Shown here: positions 34,907-45,811 of the stretch, one piece after another
Position numbering within the stretch: position 1 is the first letter of the stretch
Layout of the letters: every line of letters begins with the position of its first letter
Assembly (NCBI RefSeq): GCF_001422815.1
Contig: NZ_LMMP01000052.1
Span: forward strand, 7,501-71,500
Direction: 5' to 3'
From: Methylobacterium sp. Leaf91
GTDB taxonomy: Bacteria; Pseudomonadota; Alphaproteobacteria; Rhizobiales; Beijerinckiaceae
Length of the DNA: 64,000 bases
Notes under the pieces: model-generated
Database searches by the model: none
The model's input: the letters and a program-made list of their open reading frames with translations, nothing else
What the model was told of the DNA's origin: nothing
Program-made: the position numbers and the translations under genes

Positions 34907-36427
34907 TCAGCGCGCCACGGGCGGAAGAACCGCCGCGGTCTGCGTGTTCGAGAGCGCGGATTTCATGCTCTGCATCAGCGCCTCCGTGGAGGGGGCGAAG
35001 GTGTCGAGGATGGGCGCGGGATGCACGCCGTAATAGATCGTCAGGGCGACGAGAGGCGCGAGGATAAGCTTCTCCCGCAGGTCGAGATCGAGGATGCCCT
35101 GCAGGTTGGGCTTCTCGAGCTTGCCATAGATCACCCTGGAATAAAGCCAGAGGGCATAGCCGGCCGAAAGAATGATGCCGAAGACCGAGAAGAACGCGAC
35201 CGTCGGGTTGGCCTTGAAGGCCCCCATCATGGCCAGGAACTCGCCGACGAAGCCCGACGTGCCGGGCAGGCCGACATTGGCCATGGTGAACACCATCATC
35301 GCTGCCGCATAGAGCGGCATGCGCTTCACGAGACCGCCATAGGCCGCGATCTCGCGGGTGTGCATCCGGTCGTAGACCACGCCGACGCAGACGAAGAGCG
35401 CGCCCGAGACGATGCCGTGTGAGATCATCAAGAACAGGGCGCCCTGGATGCCCTGCTCATTGAGGGTGAACAGGCCCAGCGTCACGAAGCCCATATGCGC
35501 CACAGACGAATAGGCGATGAGCTTCTTGATGTCGGTCTGCATCAGCGCGATCAGCGACGTGAAGATGATCGCGATGACCGAGAGGGCGAAGACCATCGGA
35601 GCGAAATAGGCGCTGGCATCCGGGAACATCGGTAGCGAGATTCGGATGAAGCCGTAGCCGCCCATCTTGAGCAGGATGCCGGCCAGGATCACCGAACCGG
35701 CGGTGGGCGCCTCCACGTGGGCATCGGGCAGCCAGGTATGGACCGGCCACATCGGCATCTTCACCGCGAAGGAGGCGAAGAAGGCGAGCCACAGCCAGTA
35801 TTGCATGCCTACCGGGAAGCGGGTTTGCAGCAGGGTCGGGATGTCGGTGGTGCCGGCTTGCCAGTACATCGCCATGATGGCGAGGAGCATCAGCACCGAG
35901 CCGAGCAAGGTGTAGAGGAAGAACTTGAAGCTCGCGTAGATCCGGCGCTTGCCGCCCCAGATGCCGATGATGAGGAACATCGGGATCAGGCCGGCTTCGA
36001 AGAATAGGTAGAACAGCACGAGGTCGAGGGAGCAGAACACGCCGATCATCGTCGTCTCGAGGACGAGGAACGCGACGAAATACTCCTTCACCCGCGTGTT
36101 CACCGAGAGCCACGACGCACCGATGCAGAACGGCATCAGGAACGTGGTGAGCAGGATCAACGGCATCGAGAATCCGTCGACACCGAGTTTGAATTTGATC
36201 GTCTCGGCGAGCCAGCCATGGGTCTCGACAAGCTGGAAGCTCGATGTCGATGGGTCGAACCGGCCCCAGGCGACGAGGCTGAGGAGGAAGGTGACGATGG
36301 TGGTCGCGAGCGCGGCCCAGCGGGCATTGCGCTTCACGCTCTCGGATTCGTTGCCGAGGGTCAGGACGAAGGCCGCGCCGCAGAGCGGCACGATCAGCAG
36401 GCCGGAAAGAATGCCGAGGCCGAACAT
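34907..36427 (-). CDS. nuoM: NADH-quinone oxidoreductase subunit M
   Basis: Second antiporter-like subunit of complex I (506 residues, about 14 spans). Seen are [20 protein letters not shown] with the conserved Glu, the [18 protein letters not shown] loop and the [16 protein letters not shown] helix. The N-terminus [11 protein letters not shown] is a membrane helix, not a cleaved signal. Spacing to nuoL is 47 bases and to nuoN 13 bases. Confidence 0.97.
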   Translation of the reverse strand: MFGLGILSGLLIVPLCGAAFVLTLGNESESVKRNARWAALATTIVTFLLSLVAWGRFDPSTSSFQLVETHGWLAETIKFKLGVDGFSMPLILLTTFLMPFCIGASWLSVNTRVKEYFVAFLVLETTMIGVFCSLDLVLFYLFFEAGLIPMFLIIGIWGGKRRIYASFKFFLYTLLGSVLMLLAIMAMYWQAGTTDIPTLLQTRFPVGMQYWLWLAFFASFAVKMPMWPVHTWLPDAHVEAPTAGSVILAGILLKMGGYGFIRISLPMFPDASAYFAPMVFALSVIAIIFTSLIALMQTDIKKLIAYSSVAHMGFVTLGLFTLNEQGIQGALFLMISHGIVSGALFVCVGVVYDRMHTREIAAYGGLVKRMPLYAAAMMVFTMANVGLPGTSGFVGEFLAMMGAFKANPTVAFFSVFGIILSAGYALWLYSRVIYGKLEKPNLQGILDLDLREKLILAPLVALTIYYGVHPAPILDTFAPSTEALMQSMKSALSNTQTAAVLPPVAR

Positions 36428-36474
36428 CTAGCGGGCACTCCGATACGGGTTGGCGGCCGTCATTGCGCGAGACA

Positions 36475-38577
36475 TCAGTGTCCGACCTTGGGCAGGCCGG
36501 TGAGCATGTACCAGCTGACAATGGCGGCGACGCCGATGAGCATGACGAAGGCGTAATGATAGACGTAACCGGTCTGCAGTCGGACGACCCCGCGGGTGAC
36601 GTCGAGCACGCGGGTGGCGATGCCGTCGGGGCCTAGCCCGTCGATGACCCGGCCGTCGCCCTCCTTCCAGAGGAACTTGCCGAAGTTCTTGGCCGGGCGC
36701 ACGAAGATCCGGTCGTAGAGTTCGTCGAAATACCACTTGTTGAGCAGGAACTGGTACAGGCTCGGTTGCTGGGCGGCGAGCCGGCCCGGCAGTTCGGGCC
36801 GGCGGATATACATCCAGAAGGCCAACAGGAAGCCGATCACCAGCATGATGAAGGGCGAGTAGGCCACAAGAGCCGGCACCGAATGGATGTCGTGCATGAT
36901 GTGGTTGTCGGGGCCATGACCGAGGGCGTGCCCCCAGAACGATTCCATGCCCTCGCCGATGAAGCGGTTCTTGAACAGCAGACCGGCGAACAGGGCACCG
37001 AAGGCCAGGATAGCCAGGGGAATCGTCATAACCAGCGGGCTCTCATGCGGCGTGTGCGCATGGTCGTGATGCTCGATGGCGCTGTGAGACGCCGGCTCTA
37101 CGTCATGGCCCTTGTCGTCGTGCGCGACACCCTCGTGGTGTCCCGGTGCGCCGTCGGCGGCAGCAGAGGCGGCGTGAGCCAAAGCAGGTGCAGCGTGATG
37201 ATCGTCATGGTGCGCGGCGCCGTGGCCCGCCCAGCGGGCCGGCCCCTCGAACGTCATGAAGAACAGGCGCCAGGAATAGAACGAGGTCATCAATGCAGCG
37301 ACGACCGTGCACAGGAAGGCGAGCGTGTGGCCGGGCCGCGTCGAGGCATAGGCCGCTTCGATGATCGCGTCCTTCGAATAGTAGCCGGCAGTGAAAGGGA
37401 AGCCGATCAGCGCTAGGGTGCCGATGGTCATCATCGCGGAGGTGAAGGGGATGTAGCGGCGGAGCGCCCCCATGTTCCGCATGTCCTGCTCGTGATGCAT
37501 CGCGTGGATGACCGAGCCGGCGCCGAGGAACAGAAGCGCCTTGAAGAAAGCGTGGGTGAAGAGGTGGAACACGGCGGCCGAATAGGCGCCGACGCCCAGC
37601 GCCACGAACATGTAGCCGAGCTGCGAGCAGGTCGAGTAGGCGATGACCCGCTTGATGTCGTTCTGCACCATGCCGATCGTGGCCGCGAAGAACGCGGTGA
37701 TACCGCCGATGATGGTGACGACAATGAGGGCGTTCGGCGCCACTTCGAACAGGGGCGACAGGCGCGCCACCATGAAGACGCCCGCCGTCACCATGGTGGC
37801 GGCGTGGATCAGGGCGGAGACCGGTGTCGGTCCCTCCATGGCATCCGGCAGCCAGGTATGGAGCAGGAACTGCGCCGACTTGCCCATGGCGCCCATGAAC
37901 AGGAGCAGGCACGCCAGGGTCATGGCGTTCCAGTCATAGCCGAGGAAGTGGAACGTGGCGTCCTTGAGCTCCGCGGCGCGCGGCAGGATGCCGTCGAAGG
38001 CCACCGAACCGAACAGGACGAAGACGAGGAAGATGCCGAGCGAAAAGCCGAAATCGCCGACCCGGTTGACGATGAAGGCCTTCATCGCCGCCGCGTTGGC
38101 CGAAGGCTTCTCGTACCAGAACCCGATCAGCAGGTAGGAGGCGAGGCCGACGCCCTCCCAGCCGAAGAACATCTGCACGAGGTTGTCGGCCGTCACCAGC
38201 ATCAGCATGGCGAAGGTGAACAGCGACAGATAGGCGAAGAAGCGCGGCCGGTGCGGATCCTCTTCCATGTAGCCCACCGAGTAGAGGTGGACGAGAGTGG
38301 AGACCGTCGTCACCACCACCAGCATCACAACGGTCAGCGTGTCGATGCGGAAGGCCCAATCGACCACGAGGTCACCGGCGGTGAACCACGTCGCCACCTG
38401 CACGCGGGTGGCATGATCGGAGCCCGGAACCTCGAAGAACGCGCCCCAGGACAGGAGCGCTGAGAAGGCCAGGAAGCCAGTGGTGATGTACTCGCACATG
38501 CGAGGGCCGAGCTGCCGGCCGAACAGGCCGGCGAGCAGGGCGCCGATGAGCGGGAAGAAGACGATCGCGTGATACAT
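36475..38577 (-). CDS. nuoL: NADH-quinone oxidoreductase subunit L with His-rich insertion
   Basis: Distal antiporter-like subunit with the long lateral helix (700 residues). The core [39 protein letters not shown] and [18 protein letters not shown] motifs are present. Between the core and the C-terminal lateral helix (about residues 445-515, bases 37030-37245) lies an insertion with about 20 histidines ([38 protein letters not shown]). The stretch faces one side of the membrane and could bind metal; it is absent from E. coli NuoL. Confidence 0.96.
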   Translation of the reverse strand: MYHAIVFFPLIGALLAGLFGRQLGPRMCEYITTGFLAFSALLSWGAFFEVPGSDHATRVQVATWFTAGDLVVDWAFRIDTLTVVMLVVVTTVSTLVHLYSVGYMEEDPHRPRFFAYLSLFTFAMLMLVTADNLVQMFFGWEGVGLASYLLIGFWYEKPSANAAAMKAFIVNRVGDFGFSLGIFLVFVLFGSVAFDGILPRAAELKDATFHFLGYDWNAMTLACLLLFMGAMGKSAQFLLHTWLPDAMEGPTPVSALIHAATMVTAGVFMVARLSPLFEVAPNALIVVTIIGGITAFFAATIGMVQNDIKRVIAYSTCSQLGYMFVALGVGAYSAAVFHLFTHAFFKALLFLGAGSVIHAMHHEQDMRNMGALRRYIPFTSAMMTIGTLALIGFPFTAGYYSKDAIIEAAYASTRPGHTLAFLCTVVAALMTSFYSWRLFFMTFEGPARWAGHGAAHHDDHHAAPALAHAASAAADGAPGHHEGVAHDDKGHDVEPASHSAIEHHDHAHTPHESPLVMTIPLAILAFGALFAGLLFKNRFIGEGMESFWGHALGHGPDNHIMHDIHSVPALVAYSPFIMLVIGFLLAFWMYIRRPELPGRLAAQQPSLYQFLLNKWYFDELYDRIFVRPAKNFGKFLWKEGDGRVIDGLGPDGIATRVLDVTRGVVRLQTGYVYHYAFVMLIGVAAIVSWYMLTGLPKVGH

Positions 38578-38680
38578 CGCTGGCTGGCCCGGCCTCCGGA
38601 AGCGTGCCGGATACCCGGCCTCGCTCCATTCTCGTCAATGGGATCGCGCGGTAAGCCGCGCGGCTCGGCTTGGGTGAAGC

Positions 38681-38986
38681 TCAGCCCTTCATCATGTTCA
38701 CGTCCTCCACCGCGATGGAGCCGCGGTTTCGGAAGAACACGACGAGGATAGCGAGCCCGATGGCTGCCTCCGCCGCCGCCACCGTGAGCACGAACAGGGC
38801 GAAGATCTGGCCAGTGATGTCGTTGAGATGGGTGGAGAACGCGACGAGGTTGATGTTCACCGCAAGTAGGATGAGCTCGACCGACATCAGGATGACGATG
38901 ATGTTCTTTCGGTTCACGAAGATGCCGAGCACGCCGAGCGTGAACAGGATCGCCGCCACCGTCAGGTAATGGCTCAAGCCGATCAT
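38681..38986 (-). CDS. nuoK: NADH-quinone oxidoreductase subunit K
   Basis: Three-span membrane subunit (101 residues) of complex I with two conserved glutamates used in proton transfer: [15 protein letters not shown] and [17 protein letters not shown] 38986 starts [18 protein letters not shown], as in homologues. Spacing to nuoJ is 28 bases and to nuoL about 100 bases, the latter with no evident gene. Confidence 0.96.
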   Translation of the reverse strand: MIGLSHYLTVAAILFTLGVLGIFVNRKNIIVILMSVELILLAVNINLVAFSTHLNDITGQIFALFVLTVAAAEAAIGLAILVVFFRNRGSIAVEDVNMMKG

Positions 38987-39014
38987 GAGCGCTGATCCTT
39001 GTGTTGAGCCGACA

Positions 39015-39635
39015 TCAGACCTCGACGCCCTGGCGAGACGGCACCTTGCGGGTTTCCACCGCCATCCCTTGCGTCCGCGCATTCTGCACGGCGATGTTCT
39101 GGCGCTTCACGCCGGGCCGGTCACGCAAAGTGAGCACGATGGCCCCGATCATCGCCACCAGCAGGATCAGACCGGCCAGCTGGAAGAAGAAAACGTAATC
39201 GGTGTACAGCACGCGCCCAAGCATCTGGGTGTTGGTGACACCCTCGACACTGGCGAGAGGACCGAGCGGCGCCTGCATCAGGCCGGGATCGATCGTCCAG
39301 GAGCCGACCACCAGCAGGAGCTCGATGAGGAAGATCGCGCCGATTAGCGCGCCAATCGGCAGGTACTGCTGGAAGCCCTGGCGCAGCTGCGCGAAATCGA
39401 CGTCGAGCATCATCACGACGAAGAGGAACAGTACGGCGACGGCGCCGACATAGACGACCACCAGGATCATCGCCAGGAACTCGGCCCCCATCAGCACGAA
39501 CAAGCCGGCCGCGTTGACGAAGGCGAGGATGAGGAAGAGCACCGACGCGACAGGGTTGCGCGAGGTGATGACCATGAACGCGGACGCGATCGCGACACCG
39601 GCGAACAGGTAGAAGAAGGCTGCGGCTGCACTCAT
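39015..39635 (-). CDS. nuoJ: NADH-quinone oxidoreductase subunit J
   Basis: Five-span membrane subunit (206 residues). The helix [20 protein letters not shown] with the pi-bulge seen in structures is present, followed by a polar C-terminal tail longer than the E. coli version ([18 protein letters not shown]). It is separated from nuoI by 122 bases containing a small hairpin, the largest gap inside the nuo cluster. Confidence 0.95.
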   Translation of the reverse strand: MSAAAAFFYLFAGVAIASAFMVITSRNPVASVLFLILAFVNAAGLFVLMGAEFLAMILVVVYVGAVAVLFLFVVMMLDVDFAQLRQGFQQYLPIGALIGAIFLIELLLVVGSWTIDPGLMQAPLGPLASVEGVTNTQMLGRVLYTDYVFFFQLAGLILLVAMIGAIVLTLRDRPGVKRQNIAVQNARTQGMAVETRKVPSRQGVEV

Positions 39636-39651
39636 GCGATTATGGAGATCA

Positions 39652-39668
39652 GCCGTCCCGAGGACGGC
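39652..39668. other. Hairpin in the nuoI-nuoJ gap
   Basis: GCCGTCC / GGACGGC arms around a 3-base loop lie 17 bases upstream of the nuoJ start on the minus strand. There is no U-tract. It may be a mRNA processing or stability element inside the nuo transcript; no function is shown. Confidence 0.45.
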
Positions 39669-39757
39669 CCCTTCTGCCTAAATTCAAACCAGCCCGTGCA
39701 GGCCGCCCGTCTATAGAACCCACCCCTGCGGCGCACAACCGCCGGAGCGGCGTGTCA

Positions 39758-40246
39758 TCACCGGTATGGTGCGTCCACTGCGAGATTGCGCGCGATCTCA
39801 CGCTCCCAACGGTCACCGTTCAGGAGAAGCTTCTCCTTGTCGTAGAGAAGCTCCTCGCGGGTCTCCACGGAGAACTCGAAGTTCGGCCCCTCCACGATGG
39901 CATCCACCGGACAGGCCTCCTGGCACATGCCGCAATAGATGCATTTCACCATGTCGAGGTCGTAGCGTGTGGTGCGGCGCGTGCCGTCGTTGCGGCGCGG
40001 GCCAGCCTCGATGGTGATGGCCTGCGCGGGACAGATCGCCTCGCACAGCTTGCAGGCGATGCAGCGTTCCTCACCGTTCGGATAGCGGCGCAGCGCGTGC
40101 TCGCCGCGAAAGCGCGGCCCGCGATGCCCCATCTCGAAGGGGTAGTTGATCGTGGCCTTGGGCTTGAAGAAGTAGCGCATGGCGAGGGCGAACCCCGACA
40201 CGAACTCCTTCAGCAGCAGACCCTTTGCGACCTGATCGAGCTTCAT
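39758..40246 (-). CDS. nuoI: NADH-quinone oxidoreductase subunit I
   Basis: Peripheral-arm subunit carrying clusters N6a and N6b (162 residues). Two 4Fe-4S ferredoxin motifs are intact: [16 protein letters not shown] and [16 protein letters not shown]. The N-terminal amphipathic helix ([15 protein letters not shown]) attaches to the membrane arm. Spacing to nuoH is 24 bases. Confidence 0.97.
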   Translation of the reverse strand: MKLDQVAKGLLLKEFVSGFALAMRYFFKPKATINYPFEMGHRGPRFRGEHALRRYPNGEERCIACKLCEAICPAQAITIEAGPRRNDGTRRTTRYDLDMVKCIYCGMCQEACPVDAIVEGPNFEFSVETREELLYDKEKLLLNGDRWEREIARNLAVDAPYR

Positions 40247-40270
40247 GGCTCGGATCTCCGTGAGGGGTTG

Positions 40271-41287
40271 TCAGACGCCCGGCGCAAGGCCGGTCAGCTT
40301 GAGGACGAAGGCGACGACCACGACCGAGACGAGGGAAAGCGGAAGGAACACCTTCCAGCCGAGGCGCATGAGCTGGTCGTAGCGGTAGCGCGGCACCATG
40401 GCCTTCACCATGGCGATCATGAAGAAGAGGAAGCTGGCCTTCAGGGCGAACCAGATCAGGCCCGGCACCCAGGTGAAGGGCGCGAAGGGAATCGGCGAGA
40501 GCCAGCCGCCGAGGAACAGCACCGTTCCCAACGCGCACATGGTCATGATCGCCACGTACTCGCCGAGCATGAACAGCAGGTAGGGCGTCGAGGAATACTC
40601 GACCATGTAGCCCGCCACGAGCTCCGATTCGGCCTCCGGCAGATCGAAGGGCGGGCGGTTGGTCTCGGCGAGCGCCGAGACGAAGAACACCACGAACATC
40701 GGAAACAGCCAGAGCCAGTACCAGCCGAGGATGCCCAGCGAGGTGTCCTGCGCCATCACGATGCGCGAGAGGTTGAGCGACCCGGCGCAAAGGAGGACGC
40801 AAATGATGACGAATCCGAGGGAGACCTCGTACGAGATCATCTGCGCTGCAGAGCGGAGCGCGCCGAGGAATGCGTATTTCGAGTTCGAGGCCCAGCCGCC
40901 CATCAGCACGCCGTAGACGCCGAGTGACGAGATCGCGAAAATGTAGGTAATGCCGACATTGAGGTCGGCGATGGCCCAGCCTTCCGCCAGCGGGATCACC
41001 GCCCAGGCGGCGAGAGCCAAGGTGGCGAAGACAAGCGGTGCCAGCAAGAACAGGCCCTTATTGGCGCCTGCCGGAATCACCGGCTCTTTCAGCACGAACT
41101 TCAGCAGATCGGCGAAGGACTGGAACAGGCCCCATGGTCCGACGACGTTGGGGCCGCGCCGCAGCTGCACCGCCGCCCAGATCTTACGATCGGCCAGCAG
41201 CGCATAGGCAATGAACACCAGCAGCAAGGCGAGGAGCACGAAGCTCTTCAGGATCAGCAGTAGGACGGTGCCGACGATTTCCAGCAT
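40271..41287 (-). CDS. nuoH: NADH-quinone oxidoreductase subunit H
   Basis: Membrane subunit at the quinone-binding site (338 residues, eight spans). [19 protein letters not shown] and the acidic loop [20 protein letters not shown] (binding quinone and coupling to proton channels) are diagnostic. It starts 12 bases after nuoG and is followed by nuoI. Confidence 0.97.
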   Translation of the reverse strand: MLEIVGTVLLLILKSFVLLALLLVFIAYALLADRKIWAAVQLRRGPNVVGPWGLFQSFADLLKFVLKEPVIPAGANKGLFLLAPLVFATLALAAWAVIPLAEGWAIADLNVGITYIFAISSLGVYGVLMGGWASNSKYAFLGALRSAAQMISYEVSLGFVIICVLLCAGSLNLSRIVMAQDTSLGILGWYWLWLFPMFVVFFVSALAETNRPPFDLPEAESELVAGYMVEYSSTPYLLFMLGEYVAIMTMCALGTVLFLGGWLSPIPFAPFTWVPGLIWFALKASFLFFMIAMVKAMVPRYRYDQLMRLGWKVFLPLSLVSVVVVAFVLKLTGLAPGV

Positions 41288-41299
41288 GGTCGGCAGCCC

Positions 41300-43381
41300 T
41301 TATTCCGCCGCTTCGAGACCGCGCGTCTGCGCGAGGCTCGAACATTCGGCTAAGACCCGCGAAGCGCGGGCGATAGCGTTGGTGAGGTAGAAATCCGGAA
41401 CCGCGGACACGAAGGCCGGACGGCCCGGCTCGCCTCCGAGCCCCGCAAGCGTGTCGACGGTGGCGGCCACGTCGCTCGTGGTTATCGCGTCGAGGGCAGC
41501 GAGATGCGGGTACGCCGCATAGAGGTCGCGACGCAGGGCCCCGAGCGAATCGAAGGGAAGGCGCTTGCCGAGGACATCGGAGAGCGCCCGCAGGATCGCC
41601 CAATCCTCGCGGGCGTCTCCCGGCGGGAAACCGGCGCGGTTGGTCGTCTGAACACGGCCTTCGAGATTGACGAAAGTGGCGTTCTTCTCGGTATAGGCCG
41701 CGCCCGGCAGGATCACGTCCGCGCGGGTCGCGCCGCGATCGCCATGGGTGCCCTGGTAGATCACGAACGCGCCTGCGCCGATCTCGACCTCGTCGGCACC
41801 GAGGTTGAACAGCACGTCGAGGGCGCCCGGCTCCCCCATCCGCCCGAATCCGAGGCTCCCCTCCCCCGGCACGAAGCCGAGATCGAGCGCGCCGACGCGG
41901 GCCGCCGCGGTCTGGAGTACGGCAAAGCCGTTCCACTCGGCGGTGACCGCACCGATATCCTTGGCGAGCGCCGCCGCCGACGAGAGGATGGCAGCGCCGT
42001 CGGGCCGGGTCAGCGCACCGGTTCCCACGATCACGAGGGGTCGGCTTGCGCTCTTCAGCACCTCGGCGAAGCTATGCTTTCCGGCGGCAATATCGGCCAG
42101 GGTTTCGGGGCCGGCGCCGAGATAGGTATGGGGATAGGTAAGATCCGCCGCCTCGCCGATCAGGCCCACCGCCAGAGGCGCCATGCGCCAACGCTTGCGG
42201 ATACGAACGTTGAGAAGCGAGGCTTCCAGGCGCGGGTTCGTCCCGACGAGCAGGATCGCATCCGCCTCCTCAATACCCGGAATGGTGGGATTGAACGTGT
42301 AGGCGGCGCGCCCCCAAGCCGGGTCGATCGCCTCGCCGGCCTGACGGCAATCGAGATTGGTCACGCCGAGCGACCCCATCAGGGTCTTCAGGGCATAGAT
42401 CTCCTCCACGGCGGTAAGGTCACCGACGATGGCGCCAACACGCTTCGGGTCGGCGCTCTTCATCCGGGCGGCGATGGCGGCGAACGCCTCGCCCCAGGAG
42501 GCGGGGCGCAGGCGGCCGTTCTCACGCAGGTACGGCCGGTCGAGACGCTGCGCCCGAAGCCCGTCCACCGCATGGCGGGTCTTGTCGGAGATCCACTCCT
42601 CGTTGATGTCTTCGTTCACCCGAGGCTCGATCTGCATGACCTCACGGCCACGGGCGTCCACACGGATGGCGCAGCCGACTGCGTCCATCACGTCGATGGA
42701 TTCGGTCTTCGACAGCTCCCAGGGCCGCACCTCGTAGCTCTGTGGCTTGTGGACGAGGGCGCCCACGGGGCAGAGATCGGCGACGTTGCCCTGAAGCTCG
42801 GAGCCCATGGCACTCTCGAGATAGCTCGTGATCTCCATGTCCTCGCCACGCCCGATGGCGCCGAGATCCGGCACGCCGGCCACTTCCGCGAGAAAGCGGA
42901 CGCAGCGGGTGCAATGGATGCAGCGGTTCATGGCGGTCCGCACCAGCGGGCCGATATATTTCTCTTCGACGGCGCGCTTGTTCTCGCCGTAACGGGTCGA
43001 ATCCACGCCGTAGGCCATCGCCTGATCCTGCAGGTCACAATGGCCGCCCTGGTCGCAGATCGGACAATCGAGCGGGTGATTGATGAGGAGGAACTCCATC
43101 ACCCCCTCGCGGGCCTTTTTCGTGGTTCCGGACCGCGTCAGGATCTCTGGCGGCTCGCCGTTGGGTCCGGGTCGGCAATCCTTCACCGCATAGGCGCATG
43201 AGGCGACGGGCTTAGGCGCCCCCTTCAGCTCGACGAGACACATCCGGCAATTGCCCGCGATGGACAGCCGTTCGTGGAAGCAGAAGCGCGGGATCTCCGC
43301 GCCCGCGACTTCGCAGGCCTGGAGCAGGGTGTACTCGGCCGGAACATCGACCTCGGTGCCGTCGACGATGAGCTTGGTCAT
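41300..43381 (-). CDS. nuoG: NADH-quinone oxidoreductase subunit G
   Basis: Largest peripheral subunit (693 residues) carrying one 2Fe-2S and two or three 4Fe-4S clusters. The N-terminal ferredoxin ligands lie in IPRFCFHERLSIAGNCRMC; DCPICDQGGHCDLQD and NRCIHCTRCVRFL follow, including the His-ligated N5 cluster; the rest is a degenerate molybdopterin-oxidoreductase domain ending near residue 693. The length is typical of the alphaproteobacterial/mitochondrial form (NDUFS1-like). Confidence 0.96.
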   Translation of the reverse strand: MTKLIVDGTEVDVPAEYTLLQACEVAGAEIPRFCFHERLSIAGNCRMCLVELKGAPKPVASCAYAVKDCRPGPNGEPPEILTRSGTTKKAREGVMEFLLINHPLDCPICDQGGHCDLQDQAMAYGVDSTRYGENKRAVEEKYIGPLVRTAMNRCIHCTRCVRFLAEVAGVPDLGAIGRGEDMEITSYLESAMGSELQGNVADLCPVGALVHKPQSYEVRPWELSKTESIDVMDAVGCAIRVDARGREVMQIEPRVNEDINEEWISDKTRHAVDGLRAQRLDRPYLRENGRLRPASWGEAFAAIAARMKSADPKRVGAIVGDLTAVEEIYALKTLMGSLGVTNLDCRQAGEAIDPAWGRAAYTFNPTIPGIEEADAILLVGTNPRLEASLLNVRIRKRWRMAPLAVGLIGEAADLTYPHTYLGAGPETLADIAAGKHSFAEVLKSASRPLVIVGTGALTRPDGAAILSSAAALAKDIGAVTAEWNGFAVLQTAAARVGALDLGFVPGEGSLGFGRMGEPGALDVLFNLGADEVEIGAGAFVIYQGTHGDRGATRADVILPGAAYTEKNATFVNLEGRVQTTNRAGFPPGDAREDWAILRALSDVLGKRLPFDSLGALRRDLYAAYPHLAALDAITTSDVAATVDTLAGLGGEPGRPAFVSAVPDFYLTNAIARASRVLAECSSLAQTRGLEAAE

Positions 43382-43424
43382 GCGTGCTTCTCGGTAACGA
43401 ATTTCGGTCCGAACGACATGTCGA

Positions 43425-44726
43425 TCACTCCGCGGCGATCCGCACAGGATCGCTGTGCGGGTTGGCGCTGTAGCGGTCGATGCGCTTCTCGATCTCGGGA
43501 CGGAAATGGCGGATGAGGCCCTGGATCGGCCAGGCCGCCGCGTCGCCGAGCGCGCAGATCGTGTGGCCCTCGATCTGCTTCGTCACGTCTAGGAGCATGT
43601 CGATCTCGCGACGCTGGGCGCGGCCTTCGGCCATGCGCAGCATCACACGCCACATCCAGCCCGTGCCCTCGCGGCAAGGCGTGCACTGGCCGCAGGATTC
43701 GTGCTTGTAGAAATAGGCGATGCGGGCAATCGCCGACACGATGTCGGTGGAACGGTCGAGGACGATGACCGCCGCCGTGCCGAGACCGGAGCCGAGATTC
43801 TTCAGGGTGTCGAAGTCCATCTTGGCGTCGATGATCTGCTCAGCCGGCACCAGGGGCACTGAAGAGCCGCCGGGGATGGAGCAGAGCAGGTTGTCCCAGC
43901 CGCCGCGCATGCCACCGCAATGCTTGTCGATCAGCTCGCGGAAGGTGATGCCGAGTTCTTCCTCGACGTTGCACGGCTTGTTGACGTGGCCGGAGACGCA
44001 GAACAGCTTGGTGCCGGTGTTGTTCTTGCCCCCCAACCCGGCGAACCAGGCCCCGCCCCGGCGCAGGATGGTCCCCGCCACCGCGATCGACTCGACGTTA
44101 TTCACGGTCGTCGGGCAACCATAGAGGCCCATATTGGCGGGGAAGGGCGGCTTCAGCCGCGGCATGCCCTTCTTGCCTTCGAGGCTTTCCAGCAGGGCGG
44201 TTTCCTCGCCGCAAATGTAGGCGCCGGCACCGTGATGGACGTAGATGTCGAACGGGTAGCCGTGGACATTGTCCTTGCCGACGAGACGAGCGGCGTAAGC
44301 TTCGTCGACCGCCTTCTGCAAGGCGTGCTTCTCGGCAACGTACTCGCCACGGATGTAGATGTAGCAGGCATGGGCGGCCATCGAGAACGAGGCCAGCATG
44401 CAGCCCTCGATCAGGAGATGCGGATCGTGCCGCATGATCTCCCGGTCCTTGCAGGTCCCCGGCTCGGATTCGTCGGCATTGACCACGAGGTAGTGCGGAC
44501 GCCCATCTGACTTCTTGGGCATGAAGGACCATTTCAGGCCCGTCGGGAAGCCGGCACCGCCGCGCCCGCGCAGCCCGGACGCCTTCATCTCGTCGATGAT
44601 CCAGTCGCGGCCCATTTCCAGCAGGAACTTGGTGCCGTCCCACGCGCCGCGCTTCCTGGCCTCTTCCAGACCGGGCGAATGCAGACCGTACAGATTGGTG
44701 AAGATGCGATCCTGATCGGAGAGCAT
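43425..44726 (-). CDS. nuoF: NADH-quinone oxidoreductase subunit F
   Basis: NADH-oxidising subunit with FMN and cluster N3 (433 residues). [13 protein letters not shown] binds [21 protein letters not shown] binds FMN, and [12 protein letters not shown] plus a later Cys hold the 4Fe-4S cluster. ATG 44726 has AAGGAG 7 bases upstream. An Arg-rich frame extends upstream, but it overlaps nuoE antiparallel to nothing and is not needed. Its start lies just 1 base before the nuoE stop codon. Confidence 0.97.
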   Translation of the reverse strand: MLSDQDRIFTNLYGLHSPGLEEARKRGAWDGTKFLLEMGRDWIIDEMKASGLRGRGGAGFPTGLKWSFMPKKSDGRPHYLVVNADESEPGTCKDREIMRHDPHLLIEGCMLASFSMAAHACYIYIRGEYVAEKHALQKAVDEAYAARLVGKDNVHGYPFDIYVHHGAGAYICGEETALLESLEGKKGMPRLKPPFPANMGLYGCPTTVNNVESIAVAGTILRRGGAWFAGLGGKNNTGTKLFCVSGHVNKPCNVEEELGITFRELIDKHCGGMRGGWDNLLCSIPGGSSVPLVPAEQIIDAKMDFDTLKNLGSGLGTAAVIVLDRSTDIVSAIARIAYFYKHESCGQCTPCREGTGWMWRVMLRMAEGRAQRREIDMLLDVTKQIEGHTICALGDAAAWPIQGLIRHFRPEIEKRIDRYSANPHSDPVRIAAE

Positions 44727-44727
44727 G

Positions 44728-45789
44728 TCAGATCTCCTTCGCGTTGGCGGACGGCGTCTTCGGTTCGGTCGGTTTCGGTGACGATTCGTCCGCGCTCGCG
44801 CCGGAGGCGACCGGCTGCGGCGGCGGTTCATCGCGTGGCAGATCGGATTGCGTCCCCGCCTCGGCTCCAGCGGCCTCGGCCTCGGCGATCGTCTCGGGCG
44901 CGGACGGAGCCGGCTTGTTCGGCTGGGCCGTCGATTCCTTCGGGTCGGCCGCATCGGCCTTGTCGCCCGGCTTCACCGGCGTCTCGCCGGATGCGTTAAG
45001 CTGAGCTGGGGCGTCGGTCGGCGGCTCCTCCACGGCGCGGCCCGAATCGGGCTTGGCCGGCTTCGGGTCCGACGCCGCGCGCTGCTCGGACGAGACAGCT
45101 TCGGACTTGCCAACTGCATCGTCGGATTTCGCGGCCTGATCTTCGAACCGCTTCCGCCATGCGCCCACGCGCGACCCGTCGAACAAGGTCTCGTCGCTCA
45201 GCGTGTCGGCCCCGCCCATCGGCTCGGATGACGTGCGCCCGACCTGCGAACCGATCTTGACCGGGCGTCCAGCCGCGAGGTCGTCCATCAGTTTGCCGAG
45301 GAGCTCGGGCGTCAGGTCTTCGTAGTAATCCTGATTGATCTGGGCCATGGGCGCGTTGCAGCAGGCGCCGAGACACTCGACTTCGAGCCAGGAGAAATTC
45401 CCGTCTGCGCTGACGTGGCCGGGTGCGCCGAGGCGCTCCTGCAGATAGCCCTTCAATTCGCGCGCACCGCAGGAATCGCACGGCACCGTGCCGCAGAGCT
45501 GGATCCAGAACCGGCCCACCGGCTCAAGGGCGAACATCGTGTAGAAAGTCGCGACTTCGAGCACGCGGATATGCGGCATGCCGAGTTCGGCGGCCACCGC
45601 CTCGATGGCCTTCTGCGGAAGCCAGCCGCCATTCTGCTCCTGCGCCTTCCACAGCAGCGGGATCACCGCGGAGGCCTGACGGCCTTCGGGATACTTCTCG
45701 ATCTGTCCTTTGGCCCATTCGGCGTTCTCGGGCGAGAAAGCGAAGCTGGCCGGCTGCTCGGAAGCGGGGGCGAGTCTGCGATTGGCCAT
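44728..45789 (-). CDS. nuoE: NADH-quinone oxidoreductase subunit E with long C-terminal tail
   Basis: The N-terminal ~190 residues form the thioredoxin-like subunit carrying 2Fe-2S cluster N1a, with ligands in [13 protein letters not shown] and [12 protein letters not shown]. Residues ~200-353 are an extra tail rich in Ala, Pro, Glu and Ser (for example [32 protein letters not shown]) of no known domain; mitochondrial NDUFV2 and E. coli NuoE (about 166 residues) lack it. It may be a disordered, lineage-specific assembly or interaction element. Coupled to nuoF by near-overlap. Confidence 0.94.
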   Translation of the reverse strand: MANRRLAPASEQPASFAFSPENAEWAKGQIEKYPEGRQASAVIPLLWKAQEQNGGWLPQKAIEAVAAELGMPHIRVLEVATFYTMFALEPVGRFWIQLCGTVPCDSCGARELKGYLQERLGAPGHVSADGNFSWLEVECLGACCNAPMAQINQDYYEDLTPELLGKLMDDLAAGRPVKIGSQVGRTSSEPMGGADTLSDETLFDGSRVGAWRKRFEDQAAKSDDAVGKSEAVSSEQRAASDPKPAKPDSGRAVEEPPTDAPAQLNASGETPVKPGDKADAADPKESTAQPNKPAPSAPETIAEAEAAGAEAGTQSDLPRDEPPPQPVASGASADESSPKPTEPKTPSANAKEI

Positions 45790-45811
45790 TAGTGCGAAAC
45801 CTCGAATACCG

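Noticed and set aside
41504-43201. Long plus-strand frame opposite nuoG
   Set aside because: Antisense shadow of nuoG with no domain and unusual amino acid composition.
44727-44954. 76-residue N-terminal extension of NuoF
   Set aside because: It overlaps the end of nuoE in another frame, is nearly all Arg/Pro/Ser, and the ATG at 44726 has an ideal ribosome binding site.
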